A stretch of DNA of 33,720 nucleotides from Prevotella sp. (GTDB lineage: Bacteria; Bacteroidota; Bacteroidia; Bacteroidales; Bacteroidaceae), in contig JAHAZN010000072.1 of the NCBI GenBank assembly GCA_018385335.1, forward strand, positions 1 through 33,720. The letters run 5' to 3'. Both the position numbers and the translations under genes were made by a program. This document shows, piece after piece, positions 23,420 to 33,400 of this stretch (positions are counted from its first letter, which is position 1; each line of letters starts with the position of its first letter). The notes beneath the pieces were generated by a model. It searched no databases. It was not told the DNA's origin and saw nothing but the letters and a program-made list of their open reading frames with translations.

Positions 23420-24700
23420 ATGACTTCATTATATTTGGCGATAACGCCCGACGATTTAGCTGCGTCATTGGATACCGTGTGGATGTTGCTTGCTGCTATG
23501 CTTGTCTTTTTCATGCAGCCTGGTTTCGCGCTCTGCGAAGCTGGTTTCACCCGTAGTAAGAATACCGCTAATATCTTGTTTAAGAACTTTGTCGATTTCA
23601 CCTTCGGCTCTCTGCTGTTCTGGTTCATCGGCTTCGGTCTGATGTTCGGCAACAATGGCGAGGGTTTCGTGGGAACACCTAACTTCGGCGACCTCTCGTT
23701 CTTCGATAATGGTCTTCCCGTAGAGGGATTCCTTATCTTCCAGACGGTGTTCTGCGCTACCAGTGCCACCATCGTTTCCGGTGCGATGGCTGAGCGTACC
23801 AAGTTCTCGATGTATGTCATCTATTCTGTCTTCATCTCACTGCTTATCTATCCTATCTCCGGCCACTGGACCTGGGGTGGAGGCTGGCTGTGCAACGGCG
23901 ATGAGACGAGCTTCATGATGACCACCTTCGGTGCCACATTCCATGACTTTGCTGGTTCTGCAATCGTCCACTCTGTAGGTGGTGTGCTCGCCTTCGTGGG
24001 TGCCATCTGTCTTGGACCACGTCTCGGCAAATATGACAAGAATGGCAAGAGCCGCGCCATCCCCGGTCATAACCTGATGGCGGCTGCGCTCGGTGTGTTC
24101 ATCCTCTGGTTCGGATGGTTTGGTTTCAACCCCGGTTCGCAGTTGGCTGCTTCGGGTGAAGTGAACCGTGTGGCCATCTCTCATGTGTTCCTCACTACCA
24201 ACCTGTCTGCTGTAGCAGGTGGTTTTGCTACGATGTTTACCTCATGGATCAAATATGGTAAACCCTCATTGTCTCTCACACTCAACGGTGTGCTGGCGGG
24301 ACTTGTAGGTATCACAGCTGGTTGCGACTTGGTTGCTCCCTGGGCTGCGGTAGTCATCGGACTTGTCTGCGGTGTGGCGCTTGTGTTCTCTATCGAGTTT
24401 ATCGATACCAAACTTCATATCGATGACCCTGTAGGTGCCAGCTCCGTTCATGGCGTGTGTGGTATCCTCGGAACAGTGATGACAGGACTGCTGGCCATCG
24501 AGGGTGGCGCACTCACAGGCGGCGGCTGGGGATTCTTCGGCGCACAGTGTTTCGGTGTGCTTGTCATCGACCTCTGGGCTGCTATCACCGGTGTCCTGCT
24601 CTTCTGGGGTCTCAAGTTTGTCAAGGGTATCCGTGTTGACAAACGTATCGAGGAAGAAGGGCTCGATATCTATGAGCATGGAGAGAGTTGTTTCAATTAA
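23420..24700 (+). CDS. amt: Ammonium transporter
   Basis: This is an Amt/Mep/Rh-family channel of the inner membrane (426 residues). About eleven hydrophobic segments are evident from 18 onward, starting TVWMLLAAMLVFFMQPGFAL with the conserved GFALCEAGFTRSKN (35-48). The selectivity and pore region includes SGHWTWGGGWL and FHDFAGSAIVHSVGG, whose His is one of the twin pore histidines. The other lies in GASSVHGVCGILGTV. The short N-terminus without signal peptide is usual for Gram-negative gut Bacteroidetes. It follows glnK by 107 bp, giving the widespread glnK-amt order. GlnK would bind its cytoplasmic face to close the pore when nitrogen is ample. Confidence 0.98.
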   Translation: MTSLYLAITPDDLAASLDTVWMLLAAMLVFFMQPGFALCEAGFTRSKNTANILFKNFVDFTFGSLLFWFIGFGLMFGNNGEGFVGTPNFGDLSFFDNGLPVEGFLIFQTVFCATSATIVSGAMAERTKFSMYVIYSVFISLLIYPISGHWTWGGGWLCNGDETSFMMTTFGATFHDFAGSAIVHSVGGVLAFVGAICLGPRLGKYDKNGKSRAIPGHNLMAAALGVFILWFGWFGFNPGSQLAASGEVNRVAISHVFLTTNLSAVAGGFATMFTSWIKYGKPSLSLTLNGVLAGLVGITAGCDLVAPWAAVVIGLVCGVALVFSIEFIDTKLHIDDPVGASSVHGVCGILGTVMTGLLAIEGGALTGGGWGFFGAQCFGVLVIDLWAAITGVLLFWGLKFVKGIRVDKRIEEEGLDIYEHGESCFN

Positions 24701-24712
24701 TAATAAAACGTC

Positions 24713-24751
24713 ATCCCCCTCTCTTCCTTCGCGCAAGGAAGATGGGGGGAT
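24713..24751 (+). terminator. Strong hairpin between amt and asnB (possible attenuator)
   Basis: ATCCCCCTCTCTTCCTT (24713-24729) and AAGGAAGATGGGGGGAT (24735-24751) pair at 15 of 17 positions around a CGCGC loop. AATTTTC follows, a short T run. It may stop part of the transcripts after amt so that asnB is expressed less, and may protect the upstream message. Confidence 0.65.
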
Positions 24752-24792
24752 AATTTTCTATCATATTATCATTCATCAAATTTCAAACAACT

Positions 24793-26457
24793 ATGTGTGG
24801 AATAGTCGCCATTTTCAACATTCAGGAGCAGACTACTGAACTTCGCCAAAAGGCACTCCGTATGAGTCAGAAAATCCGTCATCGTGGTCCCGACTGGAGT
24901 GGCATCTACTGTGGAGGATCTGCCATCCTGGCTCACGAACGTCTGTCTATCGTCGATCCCGAGTCGGGCAAACAGCCGCTGTTTAGTCCGGATATGAAAC
25001 AGGTGCTGGCTGTCAATGGTGAGATTTACAACCATCAGGATATACGCCGTCGTTATGCCGAAAGCTACCATTTCCAAACCGGCAGCGACTGTGAGGTGAT
25101 TCTCGCACTCTATCGCGACAAGGGCATCCATTTCCTCGAGGACCTCAGCGGTATCTTTGCCTTTGCACTCTATGATGCTGAGCGTGATGAATACCTCATC
25201 GCACGCGACCCTATCGGTGTCATCCCCCTCTATATCGGTTTCGATGACGATGGGAAGGTGTATGTGGCGAGTGAACTGAAGGCGCTGGAGGGACAGTGCG
25301 ACCGCTATGAACCCTTCCTGCCCGGACATTATTTCAGCAGCAAGGAAGGGAAGATGACAAGGTATTATCAGCGCGACTGGATGGACTATGAGGCAGTGAA
25401 AGACAATGCGGCCTCGTCGGCAGCCATCCGCGACGCTCTGCAGGATGCCGTGAAACGCCAACTGATGAGCGATGTGCCCTACGGCGTATTGCTTTCCGGT
25501 GGTCTCGACTCATCGGTCATCAGTGCCATTGCCGAGCGATTCTCTGAGAAACGTATCGAGGACGATGGTTCCACCCGTGCATGGTGGCCTCGTCTCCATT
25601 CGTTTGCCGTCGGTCTTAAAGGGGCACCAGACTTAGCCAAGGCCAAGCTCGTAGCCGACCATATCGGCACTGTTCATCACGAAATCAACTATACCATCCA
25701 GGAAGGTCTCGACGCCATCCGCGATGTCATCTATTTCATTGAGACCTATGATGTGACCACCGTACGTGCCTCAACCCCTATGTATCTCCTTGCACGCGTC
25801 ATCAAGTCGATGGGCATTAAGATGGTGCTTTCCGGCGAGGGTGCCGACGAGATTTTCGGTGGTTACCTCTATTTCCACAAGGCCCCCGATGCCCGTTCGT
25901 TCCATGAGGAGACGGTGCGCAAGCTCTCAAAGCTCTATCTCTACGACTGTCTGCGTGCCAACAAGAGTCTGTCGGCATGGGGGGTAGAGGGCCGTGTGCC
26001 CTTCCTCGACAAGGAGTTTCTCGACGTGGCCATGCGCACCAACCCCGAGGCCAAGATGTGTCCGGGCCAAACCATGGAGAAGAAGATTGTGCGCGAGGCA
26101 TTCAGCGATATGCTTCCCGCAGAGGTAGCCTGGCGACAGAAGGAACAGTTCAGCGACGGTGTGGGTTATTCGTGGATAGACACGCTGAAACAGATCACAG
26201 CCTCTGCCGTCACCGACGAACAGATAGCTCATGCCGCCGAGCGCTTCCCCATCAATCCGCCGCGCAACAAAGAGGAATACTATTACCGATCAATCTTCGC
26301 AGAGCACTTCCCCTCCGACAGTGCTGCACGCAGCGTGCCGAGCGTGCCGAGTGTGGCATGCTCCACCGCCGAAGCATTGGCCTGGGACAAGGCTTTTAAG
26401 AACATGAACGAGCCGAGCGGACGAGCCGTTGCCGGTGTACACGAAGATGCTTATTAA
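24793..26457 (+). CDS. asnB: Glutamine-hydrolysing asparagine synthase B
   Basis: This enzyme makes asparagine from aspartate, ATP and the amide of glutamine. The 554 residues have the class II glutaminase half first: MCGIVAIFN with nucleophile Cys2, HRGPDWSG, the conserved Arg in ERLSIVDP, AVNGEIYNH and the SDCEV Asp. The synthetase half follows with the PPi loop LLSGGLDSSVISA and the VLSGEGADEIFGGY and GRVPFLDKEFLDVAM motifs. After about residue 525 the C-terminus is loose and contains a 9-bp in-frame repeat (AGCGTGCCG, 26332-26349) giving SVPSVPSV. In this location it uses glutamine supplied by GSIII encoded in the same block. Confidence 0.98.
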   Translation: MCGIVAIFNIQEQTTELRQKALRMSQKIRHRGPDWSGIYCGGSAILAHERLSIVDPESGKQPLFSPDMKQVLAVNGEIYNHQDIRRRYAESYHFQTGSDCEVILALYRDKGIHFLEDLSGIFAFALYDAERDEYLIARDPIGVIPLYIGFDDDGKVYVASELKALEGQCDRYEPFLPGHYFSSKEGKMTRYYQRDWMDYEAVKDNAASSAAIRDALQDAVKRQLMSDVPYGVLLSGGLDSSVISAIAERFSEKRIEDDGSTRAWWPRLHSFAVGLKGAPDLAKAKLVADHIGTVHHEINYTIQEGLDAIRDVIYFIETYDVTTVRASTPMYLLARVIKSMGIKMVLSGEGADEIFGGYLYFHKAPDARSFHEETVRKLSKLYLYDCLRANKSLSAWGVEGRVPFLDKEFLDVAMRTNPEAKMCPGQTMEKKIVREAFSDMLPAEVAWRQKEQFSDGVGYSWIDTLKQITASAVTDEQIAHAAERFPINPPRNKEEYYYRSIFAEHFPSDSAARSVPSVPSVACSTAEALAWDKAFKNMNEPSGRAVAGVHEDAY

Positions 26458-26632
26458 CTACCCCAACCAGGACATAAGATATTTCACCCCCATTCTCACC
26501 AGCATCTTCATTCAAGAAGGACTCATTGCAGGCAGTTGGGAAGGGCATGACGAGCACTACAGACTGGCGCATATCGGTGAGCGGGAGATTGCTGAATATG
26601 AGGAGCATCTCCGTGAGAACTATGGGAAGTGA
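26447..26632 (+). CDS. Possible small protein overlapping the asnB end
   Basis: ATG 26447 overlaps the last 11 bases of asnB and opens a 61-codon frame that ends just before a strong terminator. The product has no signal peptide. It starts MLINYPNQDIRYFTPILTSI with a hydrophobic middle (FIQEGLIAG) and ends in an acidic helix-like EREIAEYEEHLRENYGK. Codon choice is like that of its neighbours, with no rare-codon clusters. I do not recognise a family. The overlap suggests translational coupling to asnB. It could also be a chance frame, since it is short and only its downstream 175 bases are free of asnB. Confidence 0.5.
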   Translation: MLINYPNQDIRYFTPILTSIFIQEGLIAGSWEGHDEHYRLAHIGEREIAEYEEHLRENYGK

Positions 26633-26648
26633 ATGAATTACTAAAAAT

Positions 26649-26685
26649 AAAAACGACCGGATTCCCATAAGAACCAGTCGTTTTT
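26649..26685. terminator. Bidirectional terminator between asnB and trpS
   Basis: AAAAACGACCGG (26649-26660) and CCAGTCGTTTTT (26674-26685) pair over 12 positions with one C-A mismatch, which becomes U-G on the minus strand. T runs flank both sides, so it can end the nitrogen operon and the convergent trpS message, whose stop is 7 bases away. Confidence 0.88.
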
Positions 26686-26691
26686 ATTAGC

Positions 26692-27780
26692 TTATTTTGT
26701 CTTGAATTTCTCCGCCTGACTCCTTATCAGTTCGGCATCATCGAAATAGTCGATACGCATGGCGTGGCGCACCTCGTCCATCGTCTGGGCTGCAGTCTCG
26801 CGAGCCTTCTCTGTTCCCTTCTTTAGTAGGTTGTAGATTTCGGGGATATCCTGTTCAAACTCATGACGGCGCTTGCGCATGGGCTCCAGCATGTTGTTGA
26901 GAATGGTATTGAGAAACTTCTTACATGTGCCATCGCCTATTCCACCCTTCACATACTGTGCCTTCAGTTCGTCGAGCGTCTTAAACTCAGGCCAGTAGTT
27001 GGCAAAGTCGTCCTCGGTGCTGAATGCCTCAAGATAGGTGAATACGGCATTGCCCTCGAGGTTGCCTGGCTCATCCATGCTCATTCTCGGTGCACCATTC
27101 GACATCTTCTTCACCTTCTTCCATACCTCAGCTTCTGAGTCGCTCAGATAGATGCAGTTACCAAGACTCTTGCTCATCTTCTCCTTGCCGTCGGTGCCGG
27201 GGAGACGGCGTGATGTGGTGTTCTCGGGCAGCATAATCTCTGGCTCCACCAAGACGGGAGCATACACTTGGTTGAAGCGTCTCACCAACTCTCTCGTCAC
27301 CTCAAGCATTGGCTCCTGGTCTTCGCCGGCAGGTACCGTAGTTGCTTTGAAGAGAGTGATGTCGGCCGCCTGACTCACAGGATAGCAGAAGAATCCCAGG
27401 GGGATGTTGGCCTCGAAGTTACGCATCTTTATCTCTGTCTTCACCGTTGGGTTACGCTGCACGCGTGACACGGTGATGAGGTTCATCAGATAGGTGGTCA
27501 ACTCAGCAAGTTCTGGAATCTGACTCTGTATGAAGAGGGTGCAACGCTCGGGGTCAAGACCGGCGGCGAGGTAGTCGAGGGCCACCTCGATGATGTTCTG
27601 TCTTATCTTCTCTGGGTTATCAGCATTGTCGGTCAGCGCCTGAACGTCAGCCATAAAGACAAACATCTTATCGTAGTCACCTGCATTCTGCAACTGCACT
27701 CTGCGGCGGAGCGAGCCTACGTAATGTCCTAAATGAAGTTTTCCGGTAGGACGGTCACCGGTGAGAATCACTTTTCCCAT
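26692..27780 (-). CDS. trpS: Tryptophanyl-tRNA synthetase
   Basis: This class Ic aminoacyl-tRNA synthetase charges tRNA-Trp. The 362 residues show the HIGH-type motif in TGKLHLGHYVGSL (12-24), GDRPTG just before it, the tryptophan-pocket segment ADVQALTD, the AGEDQEPMLEVTRELVRRFN motif, and KMSKS in GKEKMSKSLGN. Length is normal for the family. It has its own promoter box and a terminator shared with the asnB operon. It is unrelated to the neighbouring genes. Confidence 0.98.
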   Translation of the reverse strand: MGKVILTGDRPTGKLHLGHYVGSLRRRVQLQNAGDYDKMFVFMADVQALTDNADNPEKIRQNIIEVALDYLAAGLDPERCTLFIQSQIPELAELTTYLMNLITVSRVQRNPTVKTEIKMRNFEANIPLGFFCYPVSQAADITLFKATTVPAGEDQEPMLEVTRELVRRFNQVYAPVLVEPEIMLPENTTSRRLPGTDGKEKMSKSLGNCIYLSDSEAEVWKKVKKMSNGAPRMSMDEPGNLEGNAVFTYLEAFSTEDDFANYWPEFKTLDELKAQYVKGGIGDGTCKKFLNTILNNMLEPMRKRRHEFEQDIPEIYNLLKKGTEKARETAAQTMDEVRHAMRIDYFDDAELIRSQAEKFKTK

Positions 27781-27821
27781 ATCAAAGTTTCTTTTTGTAA
27801 TATTTTTCGTTTAACAGGTTG

Positions 27822-27829
27822 CAAAAGTA
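27822..27829 (-). promoter_or_regulatory. -7 box of the trpS promoter
   Basis: TACTTTTG on the minus strand (27829-27822), followed by CAA, fits TAnnTTTG. The RNA would start near 27816, about 36 bases before the ATG. No TTTG stands at the right distance for -33. Confidence 0.55.
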
Positions 27830-27947
27830 CACAATTCCAAAGAGAAAGACGAATTTTCTATCATGTTTTCTCTTAATCATCTAACTCATACTCACCCTCT
27901 CGCCGTTTCTCAAAGACAGCATACGCTAATATTCGATCATAAAAAAC

Positions 27948-28011
27948 GTGTAAGTCGATGACTTTCATGGACAGAAAATACGTGTTATTCGAAGCATGCT
28001 GTGTAAGTCGA
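27948..28011. repeat. Direct repeat GTGTAAGTCGA in the HK-trpS gap
   Basis: The 11-mer occurs at 27948-27958 and 28001-28011, 53 bp apart, in the 269-bp gap between the kinase stop and trpS. The first copy extends into the small hairpin AAGTC-GAT-GACTT (27952-27964), which on the minus strand is followed by ACACG and six Ts and could be a weak terminator for the kinase gene. Nothing else with coding look is in the gap. Confidence 0.4.
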
Positions 28012-28049
28012 AGATTTCCCCGGATCAGCATCAATATGCGGTCATGGGA

Positions 28050-30371
28050 TTATCTTGAGGGGGAAGAGATTACCCCCCCCGTTACTCTTAGGAAGACAGA
28101 GAAGCGGCTACCCTTGCCGAGGGTTGACTTCACGCTGATACGGCCGCTGAGACGACTCACTATCACCTTACAGATAGAGAGGCCGAGGCCAGTGCCCTGC
28201 TTAAACTCATCTATCTTATAGAAACGACTGAAGACCATTTTGCGGTCGCCCTCTGACAGACCAATACCCGTATCTTCTACATAAGCCTCTATCTCGTCGG
28301 TAAGGTTATTGTAGTTCCATCCGAGCGTGATAGAGCCCTCGGGAGTAAACTTGGCAGCGTTGGTGAGGAAGTTGGTCATCACCTGTTGCATACGCATGGC
28401 ATCCATGTTGACCATCACATCGTAGTTGGGATGATCGAAGATGAAGTCGAGATGTTTGGGCACCTGTACAGAGAACGACTGGAAGACATGTCCCATCATC
28501 TCCTGCATCGACGAAGGTTTGATGGAAAAGGCCATCTGTCCCGACTCGATACGTGAGATGTCGAGGATGTCGTTGATGAGCTTGAGCAGCAGGTCGTTGT
28601 TCTTGTTGATGGTGTCGATAAACATCTTGCGGTCTTCTTCCTCAAACTCCTCGTTGCTCGCCAGCAGGTTAGAGAAGCCCACGATGGCGTTGAGCGGTGT
28701 GCGTATCTCATGGCTCATATTAGCCAGGAACGACTCCTTGAGGTTAGCCTCTTCCGCCAGTTTACGTGCTTCTTCAAGAGCCTGCTCACGCTGCTTGAAG
28801 TCTTCGACATCGATGAGCATTCCGTAAGATTTCACAAACTTGCCCTCCTCATTGACGATGCCCCTCGCCCTTATCTGCCACCAGCTGTAGGTGCCCTGAC
28901 CGGTGAAGTCGGCCCTCACCTCGTTGGTAGAGGTCTCTCCGCGCATGGTCTTCTTTGTTCCATCCAGATAGATGGGCACATCATCGGGATGGATGAAGCG
29001 TGCGAAGTCGTGGATGTCGATGGGGTGAGCGTGAAGGTTGAAGTGTTGCCAGAAGGAGTTGGTGATGTTGAGCACATCTCCCATGCGTTCCCAGACAAAG
29101 GTGTTGCTGTTGAGCACGGCCATGCTATACATCTGCTGCTCATGTTCTTTCTGTTCCATGGCTATCCTCTTCTCTTTGCGTTCGCGACGCATCACGATGT
29201 ACATGTAGATGAAGAGCGAAAGAATGAGAAGGATGGCGAGCGTGATGAGTGTTGTGGTCATTCGTGGATAGCGGTCTCTCCATCCGAGGTTGACGACTTT
29301 CATCCCCTCTGGCAGCGTTTCGATGGTATAACCATAGCGTTTTGCCACTTGATAGTCGATGAGATAGTCGTTTTTCGATGCCCTGAGCTGTGGGCCTTTT
29401 GAACGCTGTCCCTTGAAGGTCTCGCTGAGCGAGGTAGCAGCATCGTTGGCCATGGTGGTGCCCGACACGAAATAGCCACCGAGGAAGTTGCTCCCTGGCT
29501 TGCCGAACTCCAGCCACACGGCCGTGAGCATGGGTTTCTCCATGCGGAAACCGATAAGGGCAAGGGCAGCGGTGTCAAACTTAAACTGGATATAGGTCAT
29601 CTCGCTATATCGACGTGTGGCATGGAGGAGGTTCATCGTGCCCTGATAGGCCTGATCTTCCTTCATGGCGGTGTTGCTGGAGATATTGCGCAAAGAGAAG
29701 GGAGTGATGGAGCCTTTGTCGCGGTTGAGCTGCTCCAACTGTACGATGGCATATTTCCAGTCGAGATTGTTGATGATGTCGTTGCGTCCGGCTAACTGCT
29801 CGTTGATGTTGCGCATTGTCAGCTTGTCGAGATAGGTGCGGTCGATGAGGGTGAAGGTGGCGGCATTGCCCGTCAGCGTCTTGGAGAGCAGAATGTTGCG
29901 GGGCACGTCGGGGGTGTTGGTGAAGCCGCGGAGATTGGTATGGTTCTCCAAAATCTTGGCGTTGGGGTACATCACGCCCACGAAGACCCAGGGCACGTTG
30001 TGAACAATATCCATCCCCGTCTGTGCCAGAGAATAGGTGGCTTGGTCGCCCACGGTGATGAGGGCATCTATCCTTCGGCTGCGCATCACATCCTCTACCA
30101 GCACCTTGGCGTGCTGTATCTCGATGTCGTGGGAAAAGCGTTCACACTCAAGATAGAGATAGGTGATGTCGGCCTTCACTCCGAGCTTATCAAATTTCTT
30201 CTCCAAAGTTTTCCTGAACTCGACATAGGCATACTGATCGGCGGTGTTGGAAAACATCACCACCACATGTTTAGCAGGGCGAAGGGCTTGTGTAAGCAAC
30301 ACAGCAACCACCGCCGCAACAACCACGAGGGCAACGGCGATGGTGAGTAGAAGTTGATGGCGCTTTCTCAT
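28050..30371 (-). CDS. Membrane sensor histidine kinase with periplasmic binding-protein-like domain
   Basis: The protein has 773 residues. TM1 is about 8-30. A periplasmic region (31-365) starts KHVVVMFSNTADQYAYVEFR and contains IDALITVGDQATYSLA and WVFVGVMYPN, like type 1 substrate-binding proteins of the ABC_sub_bind kind. TM2 is about 372-394. A cytoplasmic linker and a PAS domain (about 415-530, FVWERMGDVLNITNSFWQHF) follow. HisKA with the phosphorylated His554 lies in SFLANMSHEIRTPLNAIVGF. HATPase_c carries the N box (TNAAKFTPEG), DTGIGL and GTGLGLS. There is no receiver or HTH domain, so a partner response regulator must be encoded elsewhere; none is in the window. A run of eight Gs on the coding strand (28080-28073) lies nine codons before the stop. 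The gene is 47 bp downstream of an Oar-like TonB receptor, so the two may sense and import the same compound. Confidence 0.93.
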   Translation of the reverse strand: MRKRHQLLLTIAVALVVVAAVVAVLLTQALRPAKHVVVMFSNTADQYAYVEFRKTLEKKFDKLGVKADITYLYLECERFSHDIEIQHAKVLVEDVMRSRRIDALITVGDQATYSLAQTGMDIVHNVPWVFVGVMYPNAKILENHTNLRGFTNTPDVPRNILLSKTLTGNAATFTLIDRTYLDKLTMRNINEQLAGRNDIINNLDWKYAIVQLEQLNRDKGSITPFSLRNISSNTAMKEDQAYQGTMNLLHATRRYSEMTYIQFKFDTAALALIGFRMEKPMLTAVWLEFGKPGSNFLGGYFVSGTTMANDAATSLSETFKGQRSKGPQLRASKNDYLIDYQVAKRYGYTIETLPEGMKVVNLGWRDRYPRMTTTLITLAILLILSLFIYMYIVMRRERKEKRIAMEQKEHEQQMYSMAVLNSNTFVWERMGDVLNITNSFWQHFNLHAHPIDIHDFARFIHPDDVPIYLDGTKKTMRGETSTNEVRADFTGQGTYSWWQIRARGIVNEEGKFVKSYGMLIDVEDFKQREQALEEARKLAEEANLKESFLANMSHEIRTPLNAIVGFSNLLASNEEFEEEDRKMFIDTINKNNDLLLKLINDILDISRIESGQMAFSIKPSSMQEMMGHVFQSFSVQVPKHLDFIFDHPNYDVMVNMDAMRMQQVMTNFLTNAAKFTPEGSITLGWNYNNLTDEIEAYVEDTGIGLSEGDRKMVFSRFYKIDEFKQGTGLGLSICKVIVSRLSGRISVKSTLGKGSRFSVFLRVTGGVISSPSR

Positions 30372-30418
30372 TCTAATGTCTTAACGCTGAAAATGACGTC
30401 TTATTATATCTCGGTGCA

Positions 30419-33400
30419 TCAGTTGAACAGATATTTCACACCCACCTGCATCTGCCAGCAGTTAGAGGCATTGAAATAGCGGTCGAAGGTGCGGTCGATG
30501 AGTTTCGTCTGTCCGTTCTCGGTGTAGGTGGTCATCTGATAGATGGGCACATTGTTCTCGTTCACGCCCACACGCTTGAGTGGCTGGGTGGCTGTTCCAT
30601 CTTTGGCCATCTTCTGCACGCCCCAGTTGTTGTTGAGCAGGTTGCCCACGTTGAGGATGTCGAAGGAGAGCTGCAGGCGGTTCTTCTGTTTGCCAGTCAT
30701 CATCTTAAATTCCCACATCAGTCGAAGGTCGAAACGGTGACACCAGGGGTTGAAGGCAGCAAAGGGCTCGGCATACTTGCCCTTGCGGTCTTTCAGATAG
30801 TCGTCTTGATTGACGAAGGCCCAGAAAGCATCTCGCTGTTCATCGACGGTGTAGGTATGGCCGGCAGCAGTGAACTCTTTGAAGAGGAGCTCATCTTTGG
30901 TGGCGGGCACATAGAGCAGGTCGTTGCCCTTCACGCCGTCGTTGTTCATGTCGTCTAAATAGACATAGGTGTAGGAGCCCATGCGGCGACCCTCATAGAA
31001 GAGGGAGACGAAGGTAGAGATACGGTCGCGCGTGTCGGTAAACCGATAGCTTGCCGATGCGATGACGCGGTGAGGCGATGCGATATATCTGGCATTAGAG
31101 GTCTCGAGATAGTTGAAGCCGTTGACCGATGCTTGGTTCTTGCAGTCCCAGCCTTCCACCTGGTTACTGGGGGCGCTGTTGAGCGTTTTTGATACAGTAT
31201 AGGTATAGGCAGCCATGAGGTTGAGATCCTTCACGGGGGTCATCTTGAGCTGAGCCATGAGGTTGGCTGAGTAACCCTTGCTGGTGTTGGTCACCACATA
31301 GGCATAGCCGTTGTTCTTCTCTATGCGTTTGTCTGCTGCACCAGGATAGAAGAAGCGGTTGTCGTTGCCGCCAAAGCGTTTCGCCTCCACCTTCTCCTTG
31401 TTGATGTTGGCATCATAGGCAGTGATGGCGTTGATATCCTTGGCGAAGGTTCCTTCGAGGGTCAGTTCGGCATCGAAGGGAAGAGGGAGCTTATAGTCGG
31501 CGGCGAGTGTCGATTTCCACACCTGTGGCATCTTGAAGTTGCGGTCGATGGTCACAAGGTTGTTCTTGGCACCTGGCTGGGTGGGAAACTTACTCTTGAG
31601 TGCATCGTCGCCTGAAGCAGCCACCATTGCCAGCACCTGCTCGGGAGTGCGCACACCACCGGTGAGATGAGCCAGGATGCCGTTGTTGCCGGTGTCCTGC
31701 ACAGTGGTCTGCAACATTCCGCTGCCCTCCTGCATCTTAGAGAGATAGACCAGCGGGAAGCGTCCGGTGAAGATGCCCGACCCTCCGCGCAGACGCAGAC
31801 TGCCATCCTCCGTCAGGTCGTAGTTGAAGCCCACACGCGGAGAGAAGAGCAGACGGGCCTTAGGCCACTCGCCCGTGTTGAGGTGCTCACCATACTTATC
31901 GGCGAGTTCCTTCACGGCAGGGTTCTCATAGCGGTGGTTGGTATAGTTAGGTAGGTCAAAGCGCAGTCCGAGGAGCAGGCGCAGGCGGTTGTTCACGCGC
32001 CACTCGTCCTGTGTGTAGAATGAGAATCGGTTGTAGCCCACCTCAGCCTTAGCTTCCTTCTCGCCAGTGAGCGAATAGGTCATGGCAAAGGCGATAGGCT
32101 GAGCCCCGTTGACGAAGTCGTCGAAGGTCTTATAACGGTAGTAGCCCGCACCATAGCGCATGTAGCAGTTGTATGAGGTGATGCGCTCAAAGGCCATACC
32201 CGTGGTGAGGAAATGATTGCCTACGAGCATCGTGGCATAGTCTTCCACGTTCCACACACGCTCCTTGATACCGTTGTTCCATGCGTGTTGGTCGTAGCCC
32301 GCATTCATGAAGGGACGGCTCACACCACCCTCGTCCTCCTTCTGTATCTCTATCGTGGGGAACGCAGCCTCGCTCTCGCGGTTGTTGGCATCGTTGAAGG
32401 TGAAGCTGGCACGCAGGGTGTTATGTATCTGCTTGGGCAACATGCTGTTCACCTCGAGGGTGAGCGAGTGGACATTGTCCTTGCGCTGCCAGGTAGAGCC
32501 GCGGAAGGTCTGTGAGTAGGCGCTTACGGGAGTGTTCACGAGACCACCGCCGGAGGCTGGGTTGTCCTTGGTCTTGCCGGTGAAGTTATAGCGCAGCATG
32601 GCATGGTGTTTGTCGGAGATGTTCCAGTCTAAGCGGGCAAGCAGACGGTAGGTGTCGTTGTTGCCGCTGAAGTCGTTCCACGATCCTGGGTCCCATCCAT
32701 ATTTGTTTTTCAGCACCCCAGCGAAGGCTGCCATGTCGGCATCTGTCACACGCGAGATGAGTTTCGAGGCGTCTGCCTTGCCGTCGGCAGAGAGGTTCCA
32801 TTTGTAGATAGGGTAGGGCGAGTGCTCATACTCGCCGTTGACGAAGAAGAAGAGTTTGTCCTTCAGAATAGGTCCGCCGAGGGTGATGCCGTAGATGTTG
32901 CGTTGCTCGCGCTCACGCTTGCCGAGGAACTCGCCACCCACCTCGTTGCCACGCAGATACTCGTTCTTGAAGAAAGTATAGGCGGTGCCACGGAAGGTAT
33001 TGGTTCCCTTCTTGGTCACCATGTTGACAGAAGCCCCCATGAAATTACTGTTTTTCACGTCGAAGGCAGAGGTGACGATCTGCACCTCCTCGAGCGCGTC
33101 GATAGAGATGGGACGGTTGTCTGCTGGCAGACGACCACGGTCGAGACCCATGTTGAAGTTGAAGTTGGCACCATCGATGCTGTAGTTGTTCATGCCCTGG
33201 TCACGTCCGCCAAAGGCATTGCCCATGAAATATGGCGAGAGACGTGTGATGTCGTCTATCCATCGTTCTACGGCAGGTGTATTCTCTATCTCGTCGGCCA
33301 TGATGTGCTCAGATCCTCCAGTCTTCACTTTTCGTGTATTCTTTCCCTTCACTACTACCTCAGTGAGCTCGTTGCCATCGGCCAGGTGGAGATGACATTC

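Noticed and set aside
27958..28221. 87-codon frame in the gap after the kinase gene
   Set aside because: Two thirds of it is antisense to the kinase HATPase end. The rest has no RBS or promoter, and the product is basic and featureless.
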